Source: Xenopus tropicalis
Taxonomy: Eukaryota; Chordata; Amphibia; Anura; Pipidae
NCBI RefSeq assembly: GCF_000004195.4
Contig: NC_030683.2
Coordinates: forward strand, 85,895,410-85,959,409
DNA: 64,000 nt
Reading direction: 5' to 3'
This document shows, piece by piece, positions 23,239-34,202 of this stretch. Made by a program: the position numbers and the translations under genes. The notes under the pieces are model-generated. The model had not been told where the DNA came from. It did not search any database and was given only the letters and a program-made list of their open reading frames with translations. The first letter of the stretch is position 1. Each line of letters begins with the position of its first letter.

Positions 23239-24301
23239 ACATAAAAACAATGTGATAAGGGAGAGGTGTCGGGGGGTTTAGCCAGGGATAGTTAAGGGTC
23301 TTTTTTTGGGATATTTACCTCCTTCACTTTTCTGTGATTGATCATATATTGAAAGAGGAAGTTTTCGTTTGAAAAAAAATCACAAAATCACAAAAGGTCC
23401 CATTGCTGTGAAACCATGTTTGGGCACTGCTTACATGTACAATAAAGTTTAAATGATGCAGAACAGTGAAATAGAAAGTCACTATAAAAAAGAAACATTT
23501 ATGGCAAAAATAAATGATTGAGTTTATTTACCATGTATGGGGCAAGTGGATATGAAATTAATTTTAGCACTGTGCACAAGGCATTACTTTGCACCTTTAT
23601 ATGAATGTTATGCTGACTGTATTTGACAGCACCACATTTAGAGAGGATAAGTGGTCCATGGTAAATAATTGTACCTGGAACACCCCCTGCTTACACTTCA
23701 TTGAGATACACATGTTCCAGAGCTACAGGTGCTGCAAGGTGCAGGGTAGCCCTTTACCATATGCCGGAGTCAAGCATTAAATGCCCCATGTTTGAAGGGC
23801 TGTGTTCTGCATTATATATTAGATTCTTAATCTGGGACAAAGTACAGAGCCCAGCCTGAGCAGACTACTAAATGCATCCCAAATCTCACACTAACTGACA
23901 CTCAAGCTGGGATTACATGTGTCACAAATTTTTTGGTTGCCATGGATTGCTGCCCCAGTGCCGTATTGATTAATGCCCCCTGCCACAGGAAATATTTAAT
24001 GCAGGGAAGGAAGATACACAAGCCAAACCCAAAATGAAATTAGTTATGGGGCTGATAGCAAAATAAATGTGGTATAGGGGCTCAAGGGGCAAATATGCCA
24101 TAGGGCTGTATATTACTGGATGCCTGAAGGTTCAGTTTTTGCAACATGGCCTTTAGTCCCTTAGACCCGGGATAAGTGAAAAAAAAAAAAAAAAGCAGAC
24201 AAAGGAATGTTCTGTGGTGCTTGTGCAAAAGTACTACGGGCCTGTGCTTACTATCAAGTAAGTTTATTATGATTACTGGAGGGTGCCTAACATTTGGAAG
24301 C
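23239..24301. other. Intergenic with A16 tract
   Basis: No gene or complete repeat recognised. A16 lies at 24179-24194. Confidence 0.45.
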
Positions 24302-24304
24302 TTA

Positions 24305-24876
24305 GGGGCATATTTACTAATCCACGAATGTCCGAAAAGCGTCCGAATGCGTTTTCTTCGCAATGATCGGTATTTTGCGATTTTTTCGTAAATTGTCACA
24401 ACTTTTTGGTAGCCATTACGACTTGCTCATAAATTGTCGCAACTTTTTGGTAGCCATTACGACTTGCGTGAATTGTCGCAACTTTTTCGTAGCCGTCGCG
24501 TCGAGTACGAAAGTTTCAGATTCATTCAAGCTTCAGTATCGTGACTTTCCTTGGGCCAGGTTGGTGCTGCAGAGTGCAATTGAGTCCTATGGGAGGCTTC
24601 CAAAATCATGCAAAGTCTGAAAGGTTTGCCCGCCGTTTACGAGCGCTCAATACGAAAAAGTTGCGACAATATACGAGCAAGTCGTAACGGCTACGAAAAA
24701 GTCGTGACAATTCGCGCAAGTCGTAACGGCTATGAAAAAGTCGCGACAATTTACGAAAAAGTCGTGATGGCGACGAAAAAAATCGCAAAAAATACGAAAA
24801 AGTCACAAAATGTTAGTTTCCAATGCGATTTTTTTCCCATTCGGGATTCGGATTCGTGGATTAGTAAATCAGCCCC
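24305..24876. mobile_element. Fold-back Harbinger-like MITE with ACGAAAAAGTCG repeats
   Basis: The ends GGGGCATATTTACTAATCC and, inverted, GGGGCTGATTTACTAATCC are flanked by TTA at 24302-24304 and 24877-24879. The arms carry tandem words built from TACGAAAAAGTCG and their complements. Apparent ORFs rich in Arg, Lys and Asn on both strands arise from these words. Related to 42387-42739 and 43314-43918. Confidence 0.75.
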
Positions 24877-24904
24877 TTAGTGTCATGTAGCCTAGCATTC
24901 CTTC

Positions 24905-25068
24905 ACTGTATGCCACTGCCACCTGCTAAGTGTAAATTGTAAGCTTTATTGAGTAGGGCCATCTTTATCTTCTGTATCATCAGTATTTGTATGTACACAT
25001 CATTCTACTGTCCAGCTTTGCCAAATATATTAGTGCTTAATAAATGTTTAATTATATCTGAATATGTT
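24905..25068 (+). repeat. Dispersed repeat fragment
   Basis: GTAAATTGTAAGCTTTATTG, GTAGGGCCATCTTTATCTTC and ATATTAGTGCTTAATAAATG form the tail of a common frog dispersed repeat. A reverse-strand relative lies near 56660. The superfamily is not known to me. Confidence 0.45.
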
Positions 25069-25970
25069 TAATGCATTTCTTCTTCTTCTAAATTACATTT
25101 TAGTTTGTTATAGATTGGTCAGTTCTCAGCAACTTTTTAATTGGAATCCATTTTGTATTAGTTTTGAATTATTTGCTTTCCTCCTCTGACTCTTTCTAGC
25201 TTTCAAAAGGGGGTCACTGACCCCTGCATGTATATGCAGGCCAAGAATTAGCTCCGAACAGCTTTTTTCATGTGCCTGCTCTTGGCATAACTGTGCCATG
25301 AGGAGTTTTAGCTCCAAATCTGCTCTGTGTGCTGGGACGTTCGAAATCTGATCAGAGAATAGGGGCTGATTCTAGGCCTACTTTTATCCGTAAGCTGAGG
25401 ATCAGCCCATAGCCTAATACTGGTTTCAAGCACAGGTCAGATGTTTAGTCAGGAGGAAATGGATCAGCTACATGCTGTTCATGGGCAATGTATAATATAC
25501 TTTAGTTTAGTAATGACTATATAAATTCACATGACAAGTCCCTATGGAAATGAGTAGCATAGTATAGTAATACTTATAAATATCACAAGGCCCTATAGAA
25601 ACCAAAACCCTACAATCAATGCCAGCCACAGGTGTGCAGTATTAAAAACATATAATGAAAGTGTCTGTTGTGTCTTGATAATAACAAATTGTGCCGCTCT
25701 ATGGTGTAAGCCATGGAATTCCCTTTGGGCTTTGATGGGGACAATCCTGTAATTATGTTGTGCATAAACTGTAGTATTTATTAGGATGTTGTATTGCATG
25801 ACTGACAGCACTTTTCCACTACAAGCATCTTTAATATTTTTGGGCCACTTCAATAAAAGCAGTATTGTAAATATATTCAGTGCTGCTCATATTAGAATAG
25901 ATATGAAGATATGAGAAGAAAATGAAGGCAATATCCATATAGCATATGCTCCTGCTTTACTTCACTATTA
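25069..25970. other. Intergenic with T2 interior fragment
   Basis: About 25110-25215 (TATAGATTGGTCAGTTCTCA, then GCAACTTTTTAATTGG) matches the interior of the element at 36209-36605 in decayed form. Nothing else recognised. Confidence 0.4.
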
Positions 25971-26049
25971 CAGGTATGGGATCCCTTATCTGAAAACCCG
26001 TTATCCAGAAAGTTCCAAATTACGGAAGTGCAATCTCCCATAGACTCAA
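25971..26049 (+). mobile_element. CAGGTATGGG MITE, truncated left end
   Basis: TA then CAGGTATGGGATCCCTTAT and CCCGTTATCCAGAAAGTTCC; the copy breaks off after CAATCTCCCATAGACTC. No right end. Confidence 0.75.
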
Positions 26050-27213
26050 TACAGTATGCCACTATTAGCTCAAGGGCACAAATAGGAAACTACAAAGGGA
26101 TACGTTTGTGTCTGGCCCAATGGCAGTACAAGCAAATGATATATGTATTATACTGTGTTTCTTAATCTAATGCACATACTCCTGGATTTAATCACCTCTG
26201 ACCAGCCAAACAGTGTTAAAAACCTTTATTTTTTTGCATTTGCATGGGAAAGACTCTCCAGCATCTGTTTTATAACTACAATGTCTGTATACAACATTAA
26301 AATATGCTTGTATTAATTGTAAAAGTATAAATAAAATACCTGCAGACCACAACATTTTCTGCTGAAGAACCTTTTTTTTTTTTTTTTTCAGTCTCCAATG
26401 ATTTTATATGATTATCATGACTATATCAGATATAGGAATATGAACACGTTATTAAGAATATGAAGCCAACAAAAATGCTTTAGAAATGAGGAAGATTAGT
26501 GTGTCCAGGAAATTAAAGGTGTAAGGAACAAGGGGATTTCTTTTTGTGGGAGGCAGTAAAGGCTTTATTCTCTGCATCAAAACTTGCATTGTATTGTATT
26601 GTCTGCATTTAAATAAAAGTAGGTGATTACAATGTGCCCAGAGAAGTGCTAGTGATCTATTTTTTCTGGAGCACCCTGTAAATTAATTATAATTCTATTA
26701 TAAGATAAACAATCAGACAGATGAGAATATGATCTTCTGGTCTGCAGCCATATGAGCAGGGTGGGAGGCAATATGAAACCTGCCTCTAAAGTCACTCATA
26801 CACATGCAACATATTTAACATATTTGCTATTTGTGACAGAGCTCACAAATACTTAGCAAAATGCTAAGCAAATGGATATAATTTCTACCTACAATGCAGC
26901 ATTTTTGCAGTCCTTCCAATGCTGTATCAGTTCACTAGGTGCAAATCAAATGCATGTATTACACAGCACACTAAAGCAACCAGGAATATAAGATCTCCCT
27001 AAAACAGGTTATAATATCAGGACTTGCATTTGTGTGCCTTGCACTCTGCATCATGTTGCAGCTGCATGAATCCATACTGGTGGCATTTTGTGTTTATTTC
27101 ATGTGTATATGATTTTTAGCATCTTTAAGGTATAATGATCAGAATTATGAAAAGATCCCTTACCTGTATATAGAATCAGTTTTATTCTTATACATTTCCC
27201 CAGCAAGGCTCCA
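26050..27213. other. Intergenic, no feature recognised
   Basis: AT-rich sequence with a T17 tract at 26372-26388. No supported gene. Confidence 0.5.
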
Positions 27214-27659
27214 TTAAAGGAACAGTAACACTAAAAAATAAAAATGTTTTAAAATAATTAAAATATAATGTACTGTTGCCCTGCACTGGTAAAAGTTGTG
27301 TGTTTGGTTCAGAAAGACTACTGTAGTTAATAGAAATAGCTGTTGTGTAGCCATGGGGGCAGCCATTTAAATTGAAAAAAGGAGAAAAGGCACAGGTTAC
27401 ATAAGAAGATAACAGATTAACTGTGTAGAATACAATGGGAATCTATGCTACTTACTGTATCTGTTATCTGCTTAGTAACCTGTGCCTTTTCTCCTTTTTT
27501 TCAATTTAAATGGCTGCCCCCATGGCTATACAGCAGGGTATTAATATAAACTGTAGTAGTGTTTATGAAGCAAACACACAACTTTTACCAGTGCAGGGCA
27601 ATACTACATTATTAATTATTTTTATACACTTTAATTTTTTGGTGTTACTGTTCCTTTAA
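27214..27659. mobile_element. Full-length fold-back T2-like MITE
   Basis: A 446-bp element bounded by TTAA. TTAAAGGAACAGTAACACT pairs with the inverted right end TTAAAGGAACAGTAACACC, and pairing continues along nearly the whole element (for example AGCCATGGGGGCAGCCATTT against AAATGGCTGCCCCCATGGCT). The centre is near 27436. Confidence 0.85.
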
Positions 27660-28204
27660 ACAATGAGACTAGTCTACAGTCATATAAATTACTTTAAACA
27701 GTAGAATACAGCTTTTTTCTTGTATACAGATTAGTATATCCTTATACTTACCACAGCAGAGTTTTATTAAATGATGTGACTAGTCCTTGGAAAGATGCAC
27801 AAATTTATGGCAGCATTATTGCATGTAGTATGTGGATTCTATATATTCTTATTCTGACAATAGGACTCTAAAGTTCTAAAAAGTAAAAGTTTTAAGCGAG
27901 GCTGGGTGGCATAAAAATCCTTTGGAAGGCTCACACATAAACTTTCTTTAATTCCATTAGCATCTTCTGGAACATTGCTTTATTGTTATTAAATGTAAAT
28001 GAAAGAATGAATTCAAAGTCATAATGGCACTATGCCATTTCATTTGTTCATATCAATGCAAACAATCATTTTTCTTTTTAATCTAGCTACACCTACACCA
28101 TAAATGAGGCTATGTGAAATACTATTTGACACCTTGACAGCTATTTCCACATTATTACATATGCAGGTATATACCCTTGCACATAAATATTTTTTTTTTA
28201 CCCA
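27660..28204. other. Intergenic, no feature recognised
   Basis: AT-rich sequence between two T2-like MITEs; nothing supported. Confidence 0.45.
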
Positions 28205-28621
28205 TTAAAGGGGTATTTCACTTTAAAATTAATTTAAAGTATTAGGTAGACATTTCTATTCTGAGACAATTTGCAATTGGTCTTAATGTTTTACAGTTTT
28301 TAGGTTATTTAGCTTTTCGTTTAGCTTTCCAGTTTGGTATTTTAGCAGTTATCTGGTTGTTAGGGTCTTATTTACCCTAGCAACCAGGCAGTAGCTTGAA
28401 GGAGAGATAGCAATTTGAATAAAAGAGAGCTTACATAGGAAGATAAGTAATAAAAAACAACAATAACTATAAGATTGTAGCCTCATAGAGCAATAGTTTT
28501 TGGCTGTCGAGGTCAGTAACCACTTTGGAAAGCTGGAAAGGGTCAGAGGAAGGAGGCAAATAATTCAAAAACTTAAATTATAATGAAAACCAACAGCAAA
28601 GTTGCTAAACCATCCCTTTAA
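28205..28621 (-). mobile_element. T2-like MITE (reverse of the 36209 family)
   Basis: TTAAAGGGGTATTTCAC at the left and CCATCCCTTTAA at the right, both with TTAA. The interior word GTCTTATTTACCCTAGCAAC matches the complement of the 36209-36605 copy, so the two are the same family in opposite orientation. Confidence 0.75.
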
Positions 28622-29436
28622 GTGTCTTTCAGTGTGAATTTGTTCCCAATAAATACATTTATAAACAATATAAATAAATATATAAACAAAGTAATTTGGT
28701 ATTTGTACATGACATGATAAGGTTGCTACCATCTTTCTGGACTGATGTTTCTTTGTTTGAATTACACACATACATACAGAATTTCCACTGTATATATATA
28801 TTACAAAAAAAGTGTTGGAAAGAACACATCTCAGTGTGAAGGTCATTTTGATTCTCTTTTATGTTTCATTGTGAATATCTGGGGTGACAGCTTGATTTTA
28901 ATGAATTGTACTTAGTAACAGACAATAGCATTGAATTTAATCATCAAAGCTAATTAATATTATCAGGATTCCTTAGGGCAAATCTTACTTTTAATGTGTT
29001 ACAATGAAATGTAATCAAAGATGATAAAAAAATGCTTATCTTTCAGAAAATTATGCCACCTGATATATCCCAAATGTCTGCATATGAGAGTGCCCCAGGT
29101 AGAATTCCACTTCTCATGACATATTGGCAGCCATTCCTGACTGCCTTTCACCAGCACTTCCAGCAAGAAGTTTTTTGTGTTTATTATTTATTAAGACACT
29201 AAAAATTATGCCATTAAAGACTTATCTTTATGCAGTATTTTTGTGCCCCTAAAAAATTGCCTTTCAGCTGTGAAACACTGAATATACTACCGTAGTTATA
29301 ACTGTAGCAATTTATAAATAAGGGACAAAATTAACTGTAATGTATGGTGGATTAATGGCTTTACAACAAGGCGTTACATGCTTTTTGTAGACAATATCCG
29401 GACTTCACTAATTTTAAACCAAATTAATAATTAGGG
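28622..29436. other. Intergenic, no feature recognised
   Basis: The antisense frame near 28565-28846 consists of AT-rich, low-complexity codons and shows no domain. Confidence 0.45.
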
Positions 29437-29439
29437 TTA

Positions 29440-29716
29440 ATGTGGCCATTTTGGGTCCTTTAGATTGATTCAGACAGGCCTTCCTGACCGATATCTGACT
29501 GATAAGTGGGCAGATTTCTATTGGGCAGGTTTGATTTTTCCATTGGATTGGGACCCCATTGGCTCACTTATGCAGTCCTTCATCCGACGACCCATATAGT
29601 CGCCGTTCTAATTCAAATTAGCCTGAAATTATCCACTTTAGGTGAGCATATTGGGAGAATATCTGCTTGTTTGTCGACCTCACCAAATGAGTGAATTGTA
29701 ACGTATATGGCCACCT
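29440..29716 (-). mobile_element. Harbinger-like MITE
   Basis: ATGTGGCCATTTTGGG at the left and ATATGGCCACCT at the right, flanked by TTA at 29437-29439 and 29717-29719. The interior (GATTGGGACCCCATTGGCT) is the complement of the 15751-16053 copy. A further end fragment, AAGGTAGCCATACACTGGC, lies at 29871. Confidence 0.75.
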
Positions 29717-29719
29717 TTA

Positions 29720-30495
29720 CAGTTATCTTGGAAAACAAAATATAAAAAAAATCATAATTAGTAACCGGAACTTATCAAGTAATCCATGCTAGGAATGGGG
29801 ACCAAGCAGCCTATCTGAGTCCCATTTGATCTGCAAAGGAGACATGTAAGTGATGCTACCCTTAAGGTAGCCATACACTGGCTGATCCTCTATGGTATCC
29901 AAATGACTGGAACTTCAAGAAGTAAAGAGGAGCTGTGGCTTATCTAACCTATTACCCATCATTGCTTTTCACCTCAAGTATAAATTGGTTACTGAGAGTG
30001 AGCAGATTCAGTTAATCTGTGTGTAATATAACCAACCACATTGGTGACAGAACTTGTATGAATAAAGAACATGAGCCAGTAAAAAAGTATTTTCTGTTTG
30101 TAAATGTTAAAAATATTAGAGCAAATTTAAAAACACATTTTAACAAGATTGGCTTGTTAACACTTTAGCAATAGTTATAGTACATAATTATATACAAGAA
30201 TTAATTATACAGTACATAATTATACACAAGAATTTCTGGAATACATTTTCATATTGATCACTTATATGGAAACCACAGAATTAATGTCCCTATACAAAAA
30301 AAACAAGTGAACTCTTTCAAACCTTTTCTAGGTGATGTGGCAATGACTTGCCTGTGTCATTGCAATAGGTTGCAGCCTCAGGATCTTGGAGGCACAGAAT
30401 TGTGGGAAACAAGGGGTGAAAATTGCTTTCAACTGTCTGTGCCATTTTATCTATGTTAAATATACCATAGGGAAGAAACTAAACATAACATGTTA
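29720..30495. other. Intergenic, no gene
   Basis: Contains the single Harbinger-like end near 29871 and an imperfect local repeat of TACATAATTATA plus ACAAGAATT near 30180-30235. Nothing coding. Confidence 0.4.
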
Positions 30496-30496
30496 C

Positions 30497-30775
30497 ACCA
30501 GGGACAGCACTAGGGGTAGGCAGAAGAGGCATGTGCCTAGGGCGCAATGCTGGGGGGTGATTGGCACATGCAACGGAAGAGGGGCAGTGCGGTGGGCAAG
30601 CTGGACAGTTAGGCTGTCTAGCAGGGCCGGAACTAGGGGTAGGCAGAAGAGGCAGCTGCCTAGGGTGCAACGATTTAGGGGCGCCAGGCTGGAGCCTCTC
30701 CTGCCTACCCCTAGTGCTACTTTGCCCGGTCGGCTTGGCCCGCCCCTGCTGTCTAGGGTGCCTGGCACTGTGTTA
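30497..30775 (+). mobile_element. Older hAT-like MITE split by a younger copy
   Basis: The first part (30497-30621: GCACTAGGGGTAGGCAGAAG, GTGCCTAGGGCGCAATG) and last part (from 30757: GGTGCCTGGCACTGTG) match the family intact at 33128-33388. A younger copy with its own 8-bp duplication lies between them. The right terminus is degraded. Confidence 0.65.
30622..30748 (+). mobile_element. hAT-like MITE, nested insertion
   Basis: A 127-bp copy starts CAGGGCCGGAACTAGGGG and ends GGCTTGGCCCGCCCCTG. It is flanked by a perfect 8-bp duplication CTGTCTAG at 30614-30621 and 30749-30756, as expected for hAT. The 170-codon frame spanning the region is a by-product. Confidence 0.8.
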
Positions 30776-31376
30776 CACACTCATACTCATATAGGCCTAT
30801 TTCTAATAAATCTTTATGATCTAAAAAGGTGCCTTAGACATGTTAAACAACTTAGGGATGATGTAGTAAAAGGCACTAAGTTTCTCTATGTGCAGTAACA
30901 TATACCAACCAATCAGCAGTTAGCATTTACTGCTTAAAAGCACACATATTGGTTGCTATGAGCTGCTGCTCCTGGGCAAACTTTATTGTAATGATAAAGC
31001 AAATATACCTCCAATTACTCCTCATTTTAAACATATTAATTTCCTCTGTAATTCTTATGTTATTTCATCTAAAACCTACTCCAGGGCAATAATAGGAGTA
31101 GCATTTTTAATAACAGGGATGAATCAGAAAACATGCTTGTTTGAAGGATTCACTAACCTGACTACCTTTCTTATAGTTTCTATGGCTATAGCTGGTATTA
31201 ATTGTTGATCCTAAGGATATTCATTGAGAAGAACCTGCTGAATAATACAAACAGGCAGGGACAACCTAAATGCAAACCTAAAGTACATTAGCAAATAAAT
31301 ACATAATTTATATAGACACTAGGCACAAGTGCAGGAAATCACTGCAAAGTTGATTGCACCAGCCATTATACATACA
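30776..31376. other. Intergenic, repeat fragment
   Basis: ACCAACCAATCAGCAGTTAG and ATTGGTTGCTATGAGCTGCT at 30905-30970 form part of a common fold-back repeat core. The remainder is featureless. Confidence 0.4.
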
Positions 31377-32171
31377 TTAAAGGGGTTGTTCATCTTTAAT
31401 TAAACAGCGGCAGAACCTTTCTGAATTTTTTGCACATGCGTACGAAAAAGTCAGCAAAAAAAAGCGGTCCCCGAACCGACTGCCCCTTGCCCCATGCCGC
31501 CCAGGGCCAAACGATCTAATTATTTTTTTTTTAACTACACGCTCCCCGATATCGCCCACCCGTAGGTGGGGATATCGGGTGCAGATCCGCTCACTTGGCG
31601 ATCTCGCCAAGCATGCGGATCTCAACGTGTATGGGGACCTATACTCACACAGAGGAGATATCGGGCAATTGCACAGAAGGTAGAAAAATATGGTGTCCAC
31701 CCATATAGCCCACCTTAGCCGAGGGTGGGGAAGGTAGGGACTACTAACCAGCACAGCCTCCCTGCGGAGAGTAGCCTGGCCAAGTATCTGTATTCTCAGG
31801 GTGTCCCTTAGCAGCCAAGGATCCCTCACAGCCGACTATGGATCAGGGATAGGAACTGACCTGATACCTGCGTCTTAACAGTGGTCCTGCTCTAAGGCAA
31901 CAATGCCTGTAGGGAAGAGTACCAGCTAATCTCTCCTGGCTGGAGCTGAAACTGCCCTTTCTAACTAATCTCACTATCTTACTTTTTTAGAAAGTGCTCT
32001 TATAAATTATCCTGACACTTATTACTCCTCATTCATGGGGTCCCTGTTCCCCGACTTCACTAGAGCTGGATGCAGGGCACTCACTTTACTGGGGCCCTGT
32101 TGATCCCAGGCTCAGGGGAACTTCCACCTGGGTCAGCAGATGCAGCCAAAGAGGCAGACCCACCCCTTTAA
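31377..32171. mobile_element. Composite T2-ended element with inner fold-backs
   Basis: TTAAAGGGGTTGTTCATC at the left and, inverted, TTAAAGGGGTGGGTCTGCC at the right, both in TTAA context. Inside, TCCCCGATATCGCCCACC pairs with GGTGGGGATATCGGG, and GATCCGCTCACTTGGCGA with a GCGGATC arm. The 795-bp length suggests nested elements. The 150-codon antisense frame has no domain. Confidence 0.5.
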
Positions 32172-33119
32172 GTGAGCTTTTCATGTATGCCTCTTATGTT
32201 AGGACATTATTTTGGAGGCTAGGCTTTAATCATGTTGATCAGACCCAAGGAACTTTCAAAAATATATGGCTGGACATTATTTAAAACAGGAAATACAGAG
32301 GTTTTTAGCATCTACCTCCTTCCCCAACCTAGAATGTGTCCAAAAAAGTTTGTATCACACACACCAGCATCTAATATTCTCTCTCTCTTTCTACAACTGG
32401 TTGAGAGAATAACGAAAGGCAAGAATGAATTAATTTCATGCTCCGGACAAGATTTTGTGCATTAATTTTTATTCAATTTTGACAGGTATCACACTGAATT
32501 CCCCCATTCATATTTATAGAAAACCCCAAACACAACTTTCTTTCTAGAGTGTTATTTTCCTTCTGCATTTTAAGCAATAAGTACAGGTAATTTTACTGTA
32601 AATAGGCAATTATCAGAAAATAATTTGCACAGAAACTAGAAAACTTTCAACCTTGCACATAAAATCACCGAAGAGAAACAATGAATAAATCTGTTGCTCT
32701 TTGGCTGCAGTGGATGCAAGCATAGAATCAGTTATAACTGCTATTTATGCTTTTTAGCAGCTATGGATGAAAGCATAGACATCATCTATCAACTCTTTAT
32801 ATTTGTTCTTGCTGTCACCAAGACATTTCAGTTTATTACATCGCATATTAGACTTTTTACACGGCAGGGTGCCTGGCTTGACAGCTTTAATGTTTTTAAA
32901 GAAAAGGGAAGTGGAATCGCCAAAGGAAAAAGTGGTTTCAGCAGTCGTGCACTCTGCATGCACAAATCAATTAATTTTTCTGGGGGTTAAAATAGGGTAC
33001 TGCTGGGCTGCATTGTTTATGGGGTATTACTGCTCACTTCAAACATGCAAAATCTATGTATTTGCAAGAAATGATTTATTTGTCATGTCAGAAAAGTTTA
33101 GCTTTTCAGTCTTAATATT
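32172..33119. other. Intergenic, no feature recognised
   Basis: Overlapping frames at 32694-32990 and 32803-33183 show no family resemblance and no splice context. Confidence 0.45.
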
Positions 33120-33127
33120 GTATACAG

Positions 33128-33388
33128 CAGGGCCGGAACTAGGGGTAGGCAGAAGAGGCACCTGCCTTGGGCACAATGATTGAGGGGAGCCAGGCAGGAA
33201 ACTCTCCTACCTACCCCTAGCCACTCTCCCTTCTCTTGCCCCCGCTGATTGTCATTACACGATGGTTGCAATGACTCCCTCCCCCCTGCTTGATGGAACT
33301 GCATGCACACGCGAGGTGGGGGGAAAGGTGCAGGGGCGAGGTGGCCGACCGGGTTGCCTAGGGTGCCTGGCCGGATTGGCCCGCCCCG
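33128..33388 (+). mobile_element. hAT-like MITE
   Basis: A 261-bp element begins CAGGGCCGGAACTAGGGG and ends GGATTGGCCCGCCCCG, flanked by GTATACAG (33120-33127) and GTATACCG (33389-33396), a 7-of-8 match. GC-rich compared with its surroundings. Confidence 0.75.
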
Positions 33389-33396
33389 GTATACCG

Positions 33397-34202
33397 TAAA
33401 ATCCATCCAGCCAAAAAGTTGCTAAGATTATGTAGAAGTCAATGGCAGATGTCTTTTCCCTGGAAGATTTTTCTTTTGCTTTGAAACTTTAGAAGTTTCA
33501 CATTTTGTTTTTTTGTGCGAAATTAGAAAAAGTCACAGTTTTCATGTGACAAAAAGAAGAATTTGGATTTTTCAGGACTTTTCCTGTGCAGACTTTTGCA
33601 GTTCAGCCTTTTTAGTAAGTTTAAGACATTTGTTGAAACAAGTTTATTTGAATTTAAAAAAAAAAAAAAAAAGTTAGAGTTTTAGTAAATCTGCCCCAAA
33701 CTATATTTTGGGATCATTTTTGACTTGGCAAAATATTTTATATTACATTCCATCTGACTTGCAAATGAAAAGGTCCTGTTCAGAATTTACAAGTGCATAT
33801 GTGTCAGAGACAATAAGAAAGTGGTAATTACCTAGGACATAAATGCACACAGCATTGCCAGAAAGTACAACATCAATAAAGAGAATGGCCATGGGCATCC
33901 ACAGAAGGGGGCAAGAGGGGGCACTTGCCCCCCCCTGAAAAAGTAGCACAAAAAACCTTACTCCGTTTCTGTCCCCTCAAGCCCGTTTTGCTGTGCTCCG
34001 ATTGGATCTTTCTTCTTGTGGATTCTCCAATCAGAGCACAGCTTCCTTGACAGACAGTAAAATTGACCAATCAGAGCACAGATGCGCACAGGGATCGGGA
34101 GATTTTGCAAACTGGAAACAGAAATGAAGACTGAAAATAAGAATCTGCAGCTGTAACTTTACCTAAGAACCAACTCTCAACTTTTGCTGCAGTTTTCATC
34201 CC
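33397..34202. other. Intergenic with MITE end and CCAATCAGAGCACAG hairpin
   Basis: An A-rich tract (33656-33672) is followed by TTTTAGTAAATCTGCCCC, a MITE right end. At 33994-34043, CTGTGCTCCGATTGG pairs with CCAATCAGAGCACAG, and a further direct copy of the latter occurs at about 34067-34081. GCACTTGCCCCCCCCTGA near 33931 resembles the terminal region of a known frog MITE type. Confidence 0.45.

Noticed and set aside
30386..30898. 170-codon frame with repeated GRQKRH-type segments
   Set aside because: It spans two nested hAT-like MITEs; the repeated peptide is the shared MITE sequence read twice.
31377..31829. 150-codon antisense frame
   Set aside because: It lies entirely inside a T2-ended composite repeat and shows no protein family resemblance.
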